Below, one piece after another: positions 1 to 7,703 of a stretch of DNA of 33,408 bases. The DNA comes from Candidatus Heimdallarchaeota archaeon LC_3 (GTDB lineage: Archaea > Asgardarchaeota > Heimdallarchaeia > Hodarchaeales > LC-3). Positions within the stretch are counted from its first letter, which is position 1. Every line of letters begins with the position of its first letter. The notes below the pieces were generated by a model. The model worked only from the letters and a program-made list of their open reading frames with translations. It was not told where the DNA came from and ran no database searches. A program made the translations under genes and the position numbers. Where the stretch lies: the NCBI GenBank assembly GCA_001940645.1, contig MDVS01000019.1, forward strand, positions 1 to 33,408, given 5' to 3'.

Positions 1-172
1 GCTATTTTTAATATTTAAGTAGTAAATAGGTAACCCAGAGTGATGAAAAATGGAAATAAAACGAAAAAAATCATCCAAAATAATCAACGGAATTTAAAAT
101 CAATTAGCCTAATTATAGATTCATCCCTTTTATTACCTTCACTTTTGTGCAAATATAATAGTTTTGTGTAAT
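1..172. other. Non-coding start of the window
   Basis: AT-rich sequence downstream of the M42 gene. No ORF, hairpin or RNA gene that I can support. Confidence 0.5.
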
Positions 173-1300
173 TTAGAGAGTTATAAATTCTTTCAGTTTT
201 TCTTTATCAAGACGTTTAATAACTGCAATTAATAAGTTAACTGCTTGTTGAACATCGTCCAAATCCAACATGCTGTGATGTGAATGAATATGCCTAGTGG
301 GAACACCAATAAATATCGATGGAGCACCAATACCAGTTAAATGAATAATCCCAGCATCTGTACCCCCAGCTGGAAGAAAAGCAGGTTGCCATTTGATTTT
401 TTCTTCTTCTGCAACCTCGATGACGAATTTACGAAAAATTGGATTCGGAATCATGCTTCCATCCATAGCAGAAATTGAAACTCCTTGTCCCATTTTTTGA
501 ACTATTCCAGTCGTACCGGGGACATCACCACTAATATCCACATCTAAAGCAAAACCTATATCGGGTTGTATCATTTGGGCAGATGTTCTTGCACCTCTTA
601 GACCAATCTCCTCCTGTGTAGAAGAAACTGAGTAGATAGTATTAGGATGGTCAATATTTTCTTCAAAAAGTCTTCTCAATACTTCAGTGACAATAAAAGC
701 ACCAATCCTATCGTCAAAAGCTTTTGATACTGCTAAATTTACCTCGCGTTCCTCAGATTTTCCATCTTTTTTTTCTTTACGGGTACGTTTCATGGTTCTA
801 AAGGAGCCATAAGGAATAGCGGGATCACCAATTCGTAATCCTAAAGCTTCAACTTCTTCTTTTGAATTACAACCTATATCTACGAACATTTGTTTTAATT
901 CAACAACTTTATTCCTCTCCTCTGATGATAATATGTGTGGAGGTTTAGCTGTGATTATCCCAATAATTTTTTCTTCCCCTTTAAATGGTTTAATTAATAA
1001 TTGAGTATTTAATAAAGTTTGGGACCACCATCCACCAATATTTGAAATTTTCAGAAAACCAGATTCAACAATTTCAGAAATTATAAATCCTATTTCATCA
1101 GAATGACCTGCTAACATAATTTTAGGACCATTAGATCCTCGTTTAAATATAACAGATCCTAATCTGTCAAAAAGCACCTCATCAGCGAATTGTTTACCAT
1201 AATTATGAATAATGGTTTGAACTTGGGTTTCAAACCCACTAGGACCAAACGCATTACAAATTTCTTCTAAAAATTTTGTATTAATAGTATTTTGAGACAA
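173..1300 (-). CDS. M42 family metallo-aminopeptidase (FrvX/TET-like)
   Basis: Probable cytoplasmic dinuclear-metal aminopeptidase that trims peptides. Counting residues from the longest frame (GTG at 1309), the M42 metal ligands are visible in order: His69 and Asp71 in AGHSDEIGF, Asp199/Asp200 in KAFDDRIGAF, the Glu233-Glu234 pair in STQEEIGLRGA, Asp256 in ALDVDIS and His342 in RHIHSHHS. GGTDAG near residue 315 is also typical. Length (about 375) fits the family. A charged insertion of Lys, Arg and Glu lies at about 172-190, between the PDZ-like dimerisation part and the catalytic part. I place the start at the TTG at 1300 because a GGTGTGAT stretch sits just upstream of it and would overlap the GTG at 1309. 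The gene stands alone, divergent from the receiver gene. Family call is firm; substrate preference cannot be read. Confidence 0.93.
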   Translation of the reverse strand: MSQNTINTKFLEEICNAFGPSGFETQVQTIIHNYGKQFADEVLFDRLGSVIFKRGSNGPKIMLAGHSDEIGFIISEIVESGFLKISNIGGWWSQTLLNTQLLIKPFKGEEKIIGIITAKPPHILSSEERNKVVELKQMFVDIGCNSKEEVEALGLRIGDPAIPYGSFRTMKRTRKEKKDGKSEEREVNLAVSKAFDDRIGAFIVTEVLRRLFEENIDHPNTIYSVSSTQEEIGLRGARTSAQMIQPDIGFALDVDISGDVPGTTGIVQKMGQGVSISAMDGSMIPNPIFRKFVIEVAEEEKIKWQPAFLPAGGTDAGIIHLTGIGAPSIFIGVPTRHIHSHHSMLDLDDVQQAVNLLIAVIKRLDKEKLKEFITL

Positions 1301-1495
1301 AAATATCACACCTAATCAATATTTATAAGTAATTTATCTTGAAATTTTTTAAAAAATATAAGTTCGTAAGGCAGCTGTGAATTATAATAGCAATATAGAT
1401 ACATTCGTACATTTTCTAGTGGTTGAATTCATAATTATTTTATGAAAATAAAACTATTTAAGAAATTAATTCATTAGGAAAAAATACAAAAATTA

Positions 1496-1504
1496 TTTAT
1501 AAAA
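1496..1504 (+). promoter_or_regulatory. TATA box, receiver gene, probably leaderless
   Basis: TTTATAAAA lies 19-27 bases before the ATG at 1523 and no SD-like sequence intervenes except a weak GAGG. This is the spacing expected when an archaeal transcript begins at or next to the start codon. Inferred from spacing only. Confidence 0.5.
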
Positions 1505-1522
1505 GAGGTTTTATTTCTAAAA

Positions 1523-1885
1523 ATGATTTCAGAAATTGAAGATGATACGATTTCAATCCTACGTAATGATGATGAATCTGATTTTCTAACAGTTTCAACT
1601 GAATATTTGAATAATTTAAGTAGTGGTAAATGGAATTTTGAATCTTTGACTGATCCAAGGGAGACTATAGTAAAAATTAAAGAACATGCTTTTGATATTA
1701 TTATTTCTGACTATCAAATGCCCCATTTGAATGGTCTTGAAGTATTAGCTGAAATAAGGGATCAAGGTTGCAATATTCCTTTCATTATGCTTACTGGACG
1801 CGGACGAGAAGAAATAGCAATAAAAGCTCTAAATTTAGGTGCAAACTACTATATAAAGAAACGTTTCGATGTAAAAGGACAATAA
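1523..1885 (+). CDS. Response regulator receiver domain, N-terminal part of a broken receiver-PAS protein
   Basis: A complete CheY-like receiver of 120 residues. The acidic pair Asp16-Asp17 (in NDDESDF), phosphoacceptor Asp63 (in SDYQMP), Thr91 (in MLTG) and Lys112 (in YYIKK) are all present, so the domain should be able to take phosphate from a histidine kinase. It ends at a TAA (1883-1885). The reading frame continues without a shift into GELVHYIKTLVHQRRVEQEL and then the PAS domain at 1931. In archaeal receiver-PAS sensor proteins the segment after the last receiver strand normally runs straight on in this way, with an aromatic residue where this stop falls. I therefore read this as one gene interrupted by one nonsense codon, by real mutation or base error. 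If the stop is real, a stand-alone receiver could still be made. A TATA box is positioned for a leaderless start. Confidence 0.85.
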   Translation: MISEIEDDTISILRNDDESDFLTVSTEYLNNLSSGKWNFESLTDPRETIVKIKEHAFDIIISDYQMPHLNGLEVLAEIRDQGCNIPFIMLTGRGREEIAIKALNLGANYYIKKRFDVKGQ

Positions 1886-1930
1886 GGAGAATTAGTTCAC
1901 TATATCAAAACTTTAGTTCATCAAAGAAGA

Positions 1931-2377
1931 GTGGAACAGGAATTAACTTTAACTCAAGATCGATATAGAATGTTAATAAATCAATTACCATTTGCTGTAG
2001 AAATTTTTGCACCTAATGGAGATTTACAACAAGTAAACAGTGCTTTTGAATCTTTATGGCATGATAAAGAAGAAGATCTTGTTGGTAATTACAATGTGTT
2101 TGAAAATAAAAAAATAGAAGAAATGGGGTTACTAGAAAAAGTCAAAGAAGCATTTGCTGGAAAATTAAAAGTTCTTGAATTTCCAAAACTGGAATTTAAC
2201 CCTAAACAATTTGGTTTACCTGGAAGAAAACGCTGGATTCAATCAAAGGGATATCCGATATTTAATGAAAAAGGGAAAGTAGTAAATCTGATTACAATAA
2301 CTTATGATTTAACAGAAGAAAATAAGCTAAAAGAAATCATTAAAGAGTATAAAAAAAAATATGATAACTTAGATTAA
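1931..2377 (+). CDS. PAS domain protein, C-terminal part of the broken receiver-PAS gene
   Basis: A PAS/S-box sensor domain of about 120 residues: MLINQLPFAVEIFAPNGDL opens it, a central NSAFESLWHDKEEDLVGNYN follows, and GRKRWIQSKGYPIFNEKG leads to the closing ITITYDLTEENKL. A short coiled tail ends the protein; no histidine kinase, ATPase or output domain follows. It is in the same frame as the receiver at 1523, separated from it only by TAA at 1883 and 15 further sense codons. The GTG at 1931 lies inside the predicted linker helix and has no SD, so independent translation is doubtful. If the stop were a sense codon, the whole protein would be 284 residues, a common archaeal receiver-PAS layout. 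PAS ligand unknown. Confidence 0.75.
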   Translation: MEQELTLTQDRYRMLINQLPFAVEIFAPNGDLQQVNSAFESLWHDKEEDLVGNYNVFENKKIEEMGLLEKVKEAFAGKLKVLEFPKLEFNPKQFGLPGRKRWIQSKGYPIFNEKGKVVNLITITYDLTEENKLKEIIKEYKKKYDNLD

Positions 2378-2418
2378 ATTAAATCATTAAACGTTTATAG
2401 GGGAAAAAGGACAAAATT

Positions 2419-2967
2419 ATGGTTTTTTTAATGAAAGTCGCTATTGTTGGCGATCAAGGAGTGGGAAAACGAAAATTTTTAGAAGAACTCGAAAGTTCGA
2501 ACATTTCTTATTATGAAACGCATGGATTTCAACCCACGTTGTCGGTAAGATCTATAGAAGATCGTGAAGTAAGATTTCAACTTTGGGTATTAAATCCAAA
2601 AGATAGGTTTGGTGATGTAAGGAAGACTTATTATATAGGATCTTTGGGAGCTATTGTAATTTTCGATATAAATCGTTATGAATCATTTAATTCAGTAAAT
2701 AAATGGATTCATGAAATCTGGAGTGGTGCTGGAAATGACATACCTATTGTTCTGTTAGGAAATAACAGTTTTGACGAGCCTGAATATGTTGAATTAAAAA
2801 TAAAGGTGAATTATTTTATCAAACAACTCATGATAGATGAAAAAGAAGGAATTATAACCATTAAATACCTAGAAAATAAGATGGATGAAAAAAAAGGATT
2901 CGAAAATGCGTTATATTATTTAGGCCTTCAATATTTTTATAATTTTGAAAGAAAAAAAAGAAATTGA
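2419..2967 (+). CDS. Degenerate Ras-family small GTPase-like protein
   Basis: The fold of a Ras/Rab GTPase is easy to follow (KVAIVGDQGVGK at the start, then AIVIFDINRYESF and PIVLLGNN in the core), but the nucleotide motifs are damaged. The P-loop reads GDQGVGKRK, with Arg where Ser/Thr should bind magnesium. The DxxGQ switch-II motif is replaced by LNPKDRF. NKxD is NNSFD. No SAK-type G5 motif is visible in the final third. It is therefore probably unable to hydrolyse GTP normally and may act as a pseudo-GTPase. The start may be ATG 2419, preceded by an AAAAGGAC stretch, or ATG 2431, which gives the classic MKVAIVG. The amidase ATG follows 28 bases after the stop, so the two are likely co-transcribed. 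Either a diverging paralogue or early decay. Confidence 0.8.
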   Translation: MVFLMKVAIVGDQGVGKRKFLEELESSNISYYETHGFQPTLSVRSIEDREVRFQLWVLNPKDRFGDVRKTYYIGSLGAIVIFDINRYESFNSVNKWIHEIWSGAGNDIPIVLLGNNSFDEPEYVELKIKVNYFIKQLMIDEKEGIITIKYLENKMDEKKGFENALYYLGLQYFYNFERKKRN

Positions 2968-2985
2968 AGAATCTACTATAGGATT

Positions 2986-2990
2986 GAGGG
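2986..2990 (+). promoter_or_regulatory. SD GAGGG that decides the amidase start
   Basis: GAGGG sits five bases before the ATG at 2996. It argues against the in-frame TTG at 2945, which would overlap the end of the GTPase gene and add 17 lysine/glutamate-rich residues. Confidence 0.55.
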
Positions 2991-2995
2991 TTATT

Positions 2996-4516
2996 ATGAA
3001 AGAAAGCTCTATTAAAGAATTACAGATATTAATGGAAAGCGGTGAATTATCTTCTAAACAACTGGTAGACATATACCTTCAAAAAATTGAAGAAATAGAC
3101 AAGGGAGGTCCTAAAATTAATTCTATTATAGAAATTAATCCAGATGTAATTGACATTGCTAACAATTTAGATGAAGAAAGAAAAAACGGCAATGTTCGTG
3201 GATTGTTACATGGTATTCCAATTTTAATTAAAGAAAATATAAACACCGCTGATCAGATGATGACAACAGCTGGTTCTTCAGCATTGAAAGGTAATTATGC
3301 AAGTAAAGATGCATTTCTTATAAAAAATTTACGTGAAGCGGGTGCCATTATTCTAGGAAAGACCAATCTAAGTGAATGGGCTAATTTCCGATCCACAAAA
3401 TCAGTGAGTGGATGGAGTAGTCGTGGAGGGCAAACAAGAAATCCTTATGCTTTAGATAGGAATCCTTGTGGTTCAAGTTCAGGATCAGCAGTAGCAGTGA
3501 CTTCAAATCTTTGTTCAGTTGCTGTTGGGACAGAAACTGATGGATCAATAGTCTGTCCATCACAAACAAATTCTATTGTAGGTATTAAGCCTACATTAGG
3601 GTTGGTGAGCCGAACAGGAATAATTCCAGTTGCACACAGTCAAGATACAGCAGGACCTATGGCTCGAACTGTAGAAGATGCAGCAATCCTATTAAGTTTT
3701 TTAGTTGGACAAGATTCTTTTGATTCAATAACTCAGAACGATGTAACTGACTCTTTTATTGATTATACTAATTTTTTAGATAAAAATGGATTGAAAAATA
3801 GTAAAATTGGTGTAGCTAGGAAATATTTTGATTTTCATCCTAAAGTCGATAAGATAATGGAAGAAGCAATTCTAGTCATGAAGAACAATGGAGCAAAAAT
3901 TATTGATCCTGTTGAGATCGAATTACCAGAAGATCTAGATGATTCTGAGTACGAAGTCTTACTATATGAATTCAAACATGATTTAAATAAATATTTGGAA
4001 AAAGTACGTCCTGAAGTGTCAGTTCATTCGTTAAAAGATATTATCGAATATAATAAAAATAATGCAGAAATTATGATGCCTTATTTCAATCAAGAAGAAA
4101 TGGAAAAAGCTCAAGAAAAAGGATCAATAACTGATGAAAATTACTTGAAAGCTTTGGAAAAAATTCATACTGCCTCAAGAAAAGAAGGAATAGATAAAAT
4201 CCTAACTGATTACAAGCTTGATGCAATTATTGCACCAACTGGAGGACCCGCTTGGCTTATTGATTGGGTTACAGGAGATTATCATGGAGGAGGAAGTTCC
4301 TCACTTGCTGCAATGTCTGGATACCCAATTATTACTGTTCCAGCTGGATATGTTTTTGGATTACCTGTTGGAATTTCATTTTTCAGCGGAGCATTCAGTG
4401 AGCCAATTCTACTAAAACTTGCTTATAGTTTTGAACAAGCTACTAAGGTTAGAAAACCTCCTCAATTCCTTTCCTCAGTAGTTTTTAGCAAAAAATCCAA
4501 AAAAGAAAGCGAATAA
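2996..4516 (+). CDS. Amidase-signature family hydrolase
   Basis: Serine amidohydrolase of the amidase-signature family, 506 residues from the SD-supported ATG. The Ser-cisSer-Lys triad is visible: Lys in PILIKENI, the cis-Ser in the Gly/Ser-rich CGSSSGSAVAV, and the nucleophile Ser in GTETDGSIVCPS. The downstream GIKPTLGLVSR, HSQDTAGPMARTVEDAA and the C-terminal GYPIITVPAGY/LPVGISFF are typical of the stand-alone amidases. These resemble general amidases more than GatA of the tRNA amidotransferase, and no gatB, gatC, gatD or gatE neighbour is present. No signal peptide, so cytoplasmic. Substrate unknown. It follows the degenerate GTPase in the same direction with a 28-base gap; whether the two are functionally linked cannot be told from sequence. 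Confidence 0.93.
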   Translation: MKESSIKELQILMESGELSSKQLVDIYLQKIEEIDKGGPKINSIIEINPDVIDIANNLDEERKNGNVRGLLHGIPILIKENINTADQMMTTAGSSALKGNYASKDAFLIKNLREAGAIILGKTNLSEWANFRSTKSVSGWSSRGGQTRNPYALDRNPCGSSSGSAVAVTSNLCSVAVGTETDGSIVCPSQTNSIVGIKPTLGLVSRTGIIPVAHSQDTAGPMARTVEDAAILLSFLVGQDSFDSITQNDVTDSFIDYTNFLDKNGLKNSKIGVARKYFDFHPKVDKIMEEAILVMKNNGAKIIDPVEIELPEDLDDSEYEVLLYEFKHDLNKYLEKVRPEVSVHSLKDIIEYNKNNAEIMMPYFNQEEMEKAQEKGSITDENYLKALEKIHTASRKEGIDKILTDYKLDAIIAPTGGPAWLIDWVTGDYHGGGSSSLAAMSGYPIITVPAGYVFGLPVGISFFSGAFSEPILLKLAYSFEQATKVRKPPQFLSSVVFSKKSKKESE

Positions 4517-4560
4517 GGTTTAAGTGTCCAGACGACGTTATTATTTTTTATCTTTTACAA

Positions 4561-4992
4561 CTAGTTTTCTTTTGTATTAGATCTATGAAAATGGATCATT
4601 TTCCATATTCCATCCTCTTTTTGAAATATTCTTGTTTCATTGGCTGAACTAATTTTAACATCTACACCTTGCTTTTTTGAAACAAGTAGAGTATAACTAG
4701 CATATGCTGTGTCACTAAAAACTCTAATGGTCGGACGAACAATCTCTAAATGATAACTTTCTGGTTTTGGAATTACTTTTCCAAAAAAAAGATGGAAATC
4801 TAATCCATCAATTTGAAAACCCTGTGATTCAGGTTCAAAACAAGTTAAATCTTCTTTAACATATGTTTTATATGTATCATTATCGCGTAATTGAATTCCA
4901 TGAAGAATCTTCATTAAAACTTCCTTTACTTCCTTTATTTGTTCATTTTCAGTCAAAAATTCACCTTCATAATATGAAATTTGTAATTTCAA
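4561..4992 (-). CDS. CaMKII association-domain-like / SnoaL-fold protein
   Basis: 143 residues. The alpha-plus-beta cone of the NTF2/SnoaL class is suggested by an N-terminal helix (EVLMKILHGIQLRD), then the signature order TCFEPESQG, LDFHLFFGK, a strand TIRVFSDTAYASYTLL and the closing ETRIFQKEDGIWKMIHFHRS. That order closely resembles the oligomerising association domain of calcium/calmodulin kinase II and its bacterial stand-alone relatives, including the final HFHRS. No kinase domain is attached. Likely an oligomeric small-molecule-binding or scaffolding protein; ligand unknown. The start is TTG 4992, the only plausible one before the fold begins. It is divergent from the 5038 gene with only 45 bases between them, so the promoters must overlap, and convergent with the amidase gene. 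Confidence 0.75.
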   Translation of the reverse strand: MKLQISYYEGEFLTENEQIKEVKEVLMKILHGIQLRDNDTYKTYVKEDLTCFEPESQGFQIDGLDFHLFFGKVIPKPESYHLEIVRPTIRVFSDTAYASYTLLVSKKQGVDVKISSANETRIFQKEDGIWKMIHFHRSNTKEN

Positions 4993-5037
4993 ATTTCTTA
5001 AAAATTTTAAAAAAATAAGTTAATAATGTGATTCATT

Positions 5038-5433
5038 ATGGAAGATTTGAAAAAATTGTTTAAAGACATTAAAAATATCCTTGAAAAGTATTCTGAAGGT
5101 CTATCTGTTAAAACGGAATACATAGATTCACAAGCTAAAATAAAAAAACCTTCTTATCACTTGTATGGAAAAAAAGAGGTAAGTGTATCTAATAAAAAAC
5201 CTCAACAAACATATATTTGTGGTGTAATCCAGCAAAAAAACTATGTTAGTTTTTATCTATCAGTAATATATTCACATCCAGAATTAAAAGAAAAAATTAA
5301 TCCAGAATTAGTTAAATTTCTGAAAAGCAAATCATGTTTTAATATTAACAAATCTTTCCCCTCTTTATTAAATAACATTGATGAAATACTTAGTATCGGA
5401 ATAAATAAGTATAAAGTAATAGAATGGATTTAA
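5038..5433 (+). CDS. DUF1801-like small protein
   Basis: 131 residues, soluble. The middle and end follow the pattern I know from DUF1801/YdhG-like proteins: YICGVIQQKNYVSFYL, then a VIYSHPEL segment, a KINPELVKFLKSKSCFNI segment and a final helix with LLNNIDEILSIGI. The N-terminal half (a helix, then KKPSYHLYGKKEV) is also consistent. The biochemical role of this family is not established; it has a small SCP-like alpha/beta fold. A TGTGAT element ends five bases before the ATG and may serve as SD. It shares a 45-base divergent gap with the CaMKII-association-like gene, which could mean joint control. Confidence 0.6.
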   Translation: MEDLKKLFKDIKNILEKYSEGLSVKTEYIDSQAKIKKPSYHLYGKKEVSVSNKKPQQTYICGVIQQKNYVSFYLSVIYSHPELKEKINPELVKFLKSKSCFNINKSFPSLLNNIDEILSIGINKYKVIEWI

Positions 5434-5581
5434 TTAAATCCTAGATTTGTCTAAGTTTGATTATATAACCTTCATTAGTTGAATACTCGTTTAGATGTTA
5501 GAAATTACAAAAAACATTGTAATTTTATTTCTCTCCCGTTCCTATTAGATAAACTTTTTCAGACAAATTGGGAATCAAATT

Positions 5582-6502
5582 TTATTGAAATTTAATTTTT
5601 GTTCTCATAATTTGATTGGCTGTTGTTGTTAACCAGTAAATTTGATCATATTTTTTAATGTCGTCTTTTAAAACGATTCCTTGAAACCTGTTCAAATCGT
5701 CAATTACTAAATAATGCGATTGTTGTTCTAAATTCATTTTTTCGTATACGTAAAATAGATTCATATTATAAGGAACAGTCAGTGTTAAGTCATGTATTTC
5801 CTGGCCCAAATTATGTTTATTGAAATTATGTTCAATCTCGCTAAATTTCGGAATGTAATAAGATGAAAAAATCGCGATTACTCCTATAAATAATAAAAAT
5901 GGATCGAAAAACAGTCCTAAAATCATTAAAATAAAAGCAAAAAATAGAGATACAGCTGTTGTCAATTTCATTGCAGTTTTGAAATCAAAAAAGAAAGTAA
6001 AAATTGCTTTAAATGTTCTTCCTCCATCCAAGGGCAAAACTGGAATAAATAAATTGAAAATGCCAATTAATATATTGAATTGAGCAATAATGGATAAAAT
6101 TAAATTAATTGAGACTCCATAAATTACAATGTTGTTGAAAATTTCCAAAAAGATAAATCCATATATTATTCCTGCTAAAATAAAATTACTAATTGGTCCG
6201 ATAACACTGATTAAAAATTCGTCTTTTGGAGATTTCATGGACTCTCTAATTTTTGTTAATCCACCTAAAGGAAATAAAACTATTTCATTTGATGTGTATC
6301 CAAGCAAATTTGCCATGATGAGATGGGCAATTTCATGAAACAATACTGATCCAAAAATAATGACAATAGCTGTTAAACTAAATAAAAAACTGATCACAAG
6401 AGATTGAAAATCTCCTAATGTCATAAAAAACAATATCACAAGGAAAAAAGTCCAGTGTAATTTAATTTTAAACTTTTTAAGCTTAAAAATTGTATAACTC
6501 AA
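5582..6502 (-). CDS. Site-2 protease family (M50) intramembrane metalloprotease
   Basis: 306-residue polytopic zinc protease. His56-Glu57 and His60 in the FHEIAHLIMA helix supply the zinc site and catalytic Glu, and Asp159 in LPLDGGR supplies the third ligand. Membrane helices occur at about 15-50, 95-120, 125-155 and 175-215. The C-terminal 90 residues are soluble and look like a shortened regulatory segment (a partial CBS-like VIDDLNRFQGIVLKDDI), shorter than a full CBS pair. Such enzymes cut transmembrane segments of regulators or signal-peptide remnants. The start is TTG 6502, chosen because a strong GGAGG (6509-6513) precedes it by six bases. No obvious substrate gene is adjacent; the anchored RskA-like protein at 13476 is a speculative candidate because anti-sigma factors are known S2P substrates in bacteria. 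Confidence 0.92.
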   Translation of the reverse strand: MSYTIFKLKKFKIKLHWTFFLVILFFMTLGDFQSLVISFLFSLTAIVIIFGSVLFHEIAHLIMANLLGYTSNEIVLFPLGGLTKIRESMKSPKDEFLISVIGPISNFILAGIIYGFIFLEIFNNIVIYGVSINLILSIIAQFNILIGIFNLFIPVLPLDGGRTFKAIFTFFFDFKTAMKLTTAVSLFFAFILMILGLFFDPFLLFIGVIAIFSSYYIPKFSEIEHNFNKHNLGQEIHDLTLTVPYNMNLFYVYEKMNLEQQSHYLVIDDLNRFQGIVLKDDIKKYDQIYWLTTTANQIMRTKIKFQ

Positions 6503-6508
6503 TTCAAT

Positions 6509-6513
6509 CCTCC
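6509..6513 (-). promoter_or_regulatory. Strong SD GGAGG of the site-2 protease gene
   Basis: GGAGG on the minus strand, six bases before TTG 6502. It decides the non-ATG start of the protease gene. Confidence 0.7.
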
Positions 6514-6809
6514 AATAAATATGTTATAATTAAAATTAGTAATTTAAAAGATAAAAAGCTTTTATTTTTAGACAATAGTACTATAATAGCCAAAACTAGT
6601 TACAATTTATAATAAAAAATTATTGCTTTTAACGTTGATAAGTTAATTGCTAATACGATTCTAATTATTTGGTATTTAATTTCATAAATTTCTTATGAAT
6701 TATGAAAGATATCTCTTTTGAGAATATTTAAAAGCAATAACTCAAGTAATAATTCTAAGGAAATTACAATATTTTAATAAATATAAATTGGATAGGAATT
6801 ATTTAATCA

Positions 6810-6816
6810 TTTATAA
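6810..6816 (+). promoter_or_regulatory. TATA box of the longin-like gene, probably leaderless
   Basis: TTTATAA centred about 28 bases before the GTG at 6841, with no SD between. The spacing supports the GTG start and a leaderless transcript. Confidence 0.5.
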
Positions 6817-6840
6817 CCGTTTCATTATCATTTTCAAAAT

Positions 6841-7548
6841 GTGAATTGTATTTTGTCAGTTAAACATCTTTGGATAATATTAGAGAGTGGGTTATGCATA
6901 ATGGAGGATGCTTACATAACTGATGATAAGAAAAAGATGGATGAAACTCTAATGGGTGGATTTATTGCTGCATTATTTTCTTTTTCAAAATCAGTTTCTT
7001 CTGGTATTGATACTATTTCAATGGGAGAGATAATAATGCATTATGCTAGCGGGAATGGAATTATAACCTGTTTAGCAGTTAATAAGAAAGTAAAAGGTGA
7101 ACTTGCACAAGAAACTGTTAAAAAAATTCATATTGAATTTTTAGAAAAATTTTCTTCTGCGATTGCACAAAGCGGTTCAATAGATACAACGATATTTAAT
7201 TCTTTCAAAGATTTTTGTAAAGATTTATTATTAGATATGAAATTGCTTCCAAAAGGATTTGAAAAGGATAATAAAGAAGCGGAAAAAATATCCGAAGAAA
7301 GTTCTAAAGTCAGAAGATTAATCCAAACTGTTATTGAAGGTGAAGATCCGAAAAGAATTGCTAAAGATCTAAGATCTATGTTTTCTATCCTAGGATCATC
7401 TAAAGACGGAAAAGAATTCAGAAAAGTATTAGTAGAGTTTGATAAGTTTATCGATAAACTTCAAATTGAAAAAACTATTTCAAAACAACTTATGTCACTA
7501 ATCTCCGAAATTAGGAGCTTCGCTACAATAAATGAATGGTTAGGATGA
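6841..7548 (+). CDS. Longin-like domain protein
   Basis: 235 residues, no signal peptide or membrane helix. The N-terminal 120 residues read like a longin/roadblock-class fold: a first strand pair ILSVKHLWIILESGLCIMEDAY, then the helix DETLMGGFIAALFSFSKSVS, strands with IDTISMGEIIMHYA and IITCLAVNK, and a final helix. The rest is a helical, charged extension (about 150-235). The same LMGGFxxALxxF helix and following strand occur in the C-terminal domain of the 7TM protein at 32031, so the two belong to one local family. Longin-class proteins in Asgard archaea are thought to partner small GTPases, of which this window has two, but no direct link is shown. The start is GTG 6841 because the first strand begins at once and a TATA box is correctly placed; the overlapping ATG at 6839 hits a stop. 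Confidence 0.7.
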   Translation: MNCILSVKHLWIILESGLCIMEDAYITDDKKKMDETLMGGFIAALFSFSKSVSSGIDTISMGEIIMHYASGNGIITCLAVNKKVKGELAQETVKKIHIEFLEKFSSAIAQSGSIDTTIFNSFKDFCKDLLLDMKLLPKGFEKDNKEAEKISEESSKVRRLIQTVIEGEDPKRIAKDLRSMFSILGSSKDGKEFRKVLVEFDKFIDKLQIEKTISKQLMSLISEIRSFATINEWLG

Positions 7549-7703
7549 TAAATTATTTCCACCAATTATTAAATCGTTTTTTATTCTCTCTTTTGGGAAA
7601 AACTTTGCTAAAAAGGAAATATTTAAAAAAAACTAATGTGAAATTCTGAAATAATGATTTAAATCAAAAATCTATTTCACAAAACCATTAGGGCAGGAAT
7701 AAT

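Larger units (their letters stand above)
6503..6840. other. Divergent intergenic region, 338 bases
   Basis: Very AT-rich. It carries the GGAGG SD of the protease gene at its left end and the TATA box of the longin-like gene at its right end. I see no ORF, RNA gene or convincing inverted repeat between them. Confidence 0.6.

Noticed and set aside
1883..1885. Recoding (pyrrolysine or selenocysteine) at the internal stop
   Set aside because: The codon is TAA, not TAG or TGA, and no structured element follows it.
1768..1968. Overlapping ORF in another frame of the receiver gene
   Set aside because: It lies mostly inside the receiver in a shifted frame, rich in Ser, Arg and Lys with no domain; the same region is explained by the receiver-PAS frame.
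2996..4516. GatA subunit of tRNA amidotransferase
   Set aside because: Amidase motifs fit general amidases better and no gatB, gatC, gatD or gatE gene is nearby.
6731..6757. Short similarity to 30479-30505 (GCAATAACTC and TCAAGTAAT)
   Set aside because: About 24 matching bases with a three-base gap, one copy inside a coding region and one not; probably chance in AT-rich DNA.
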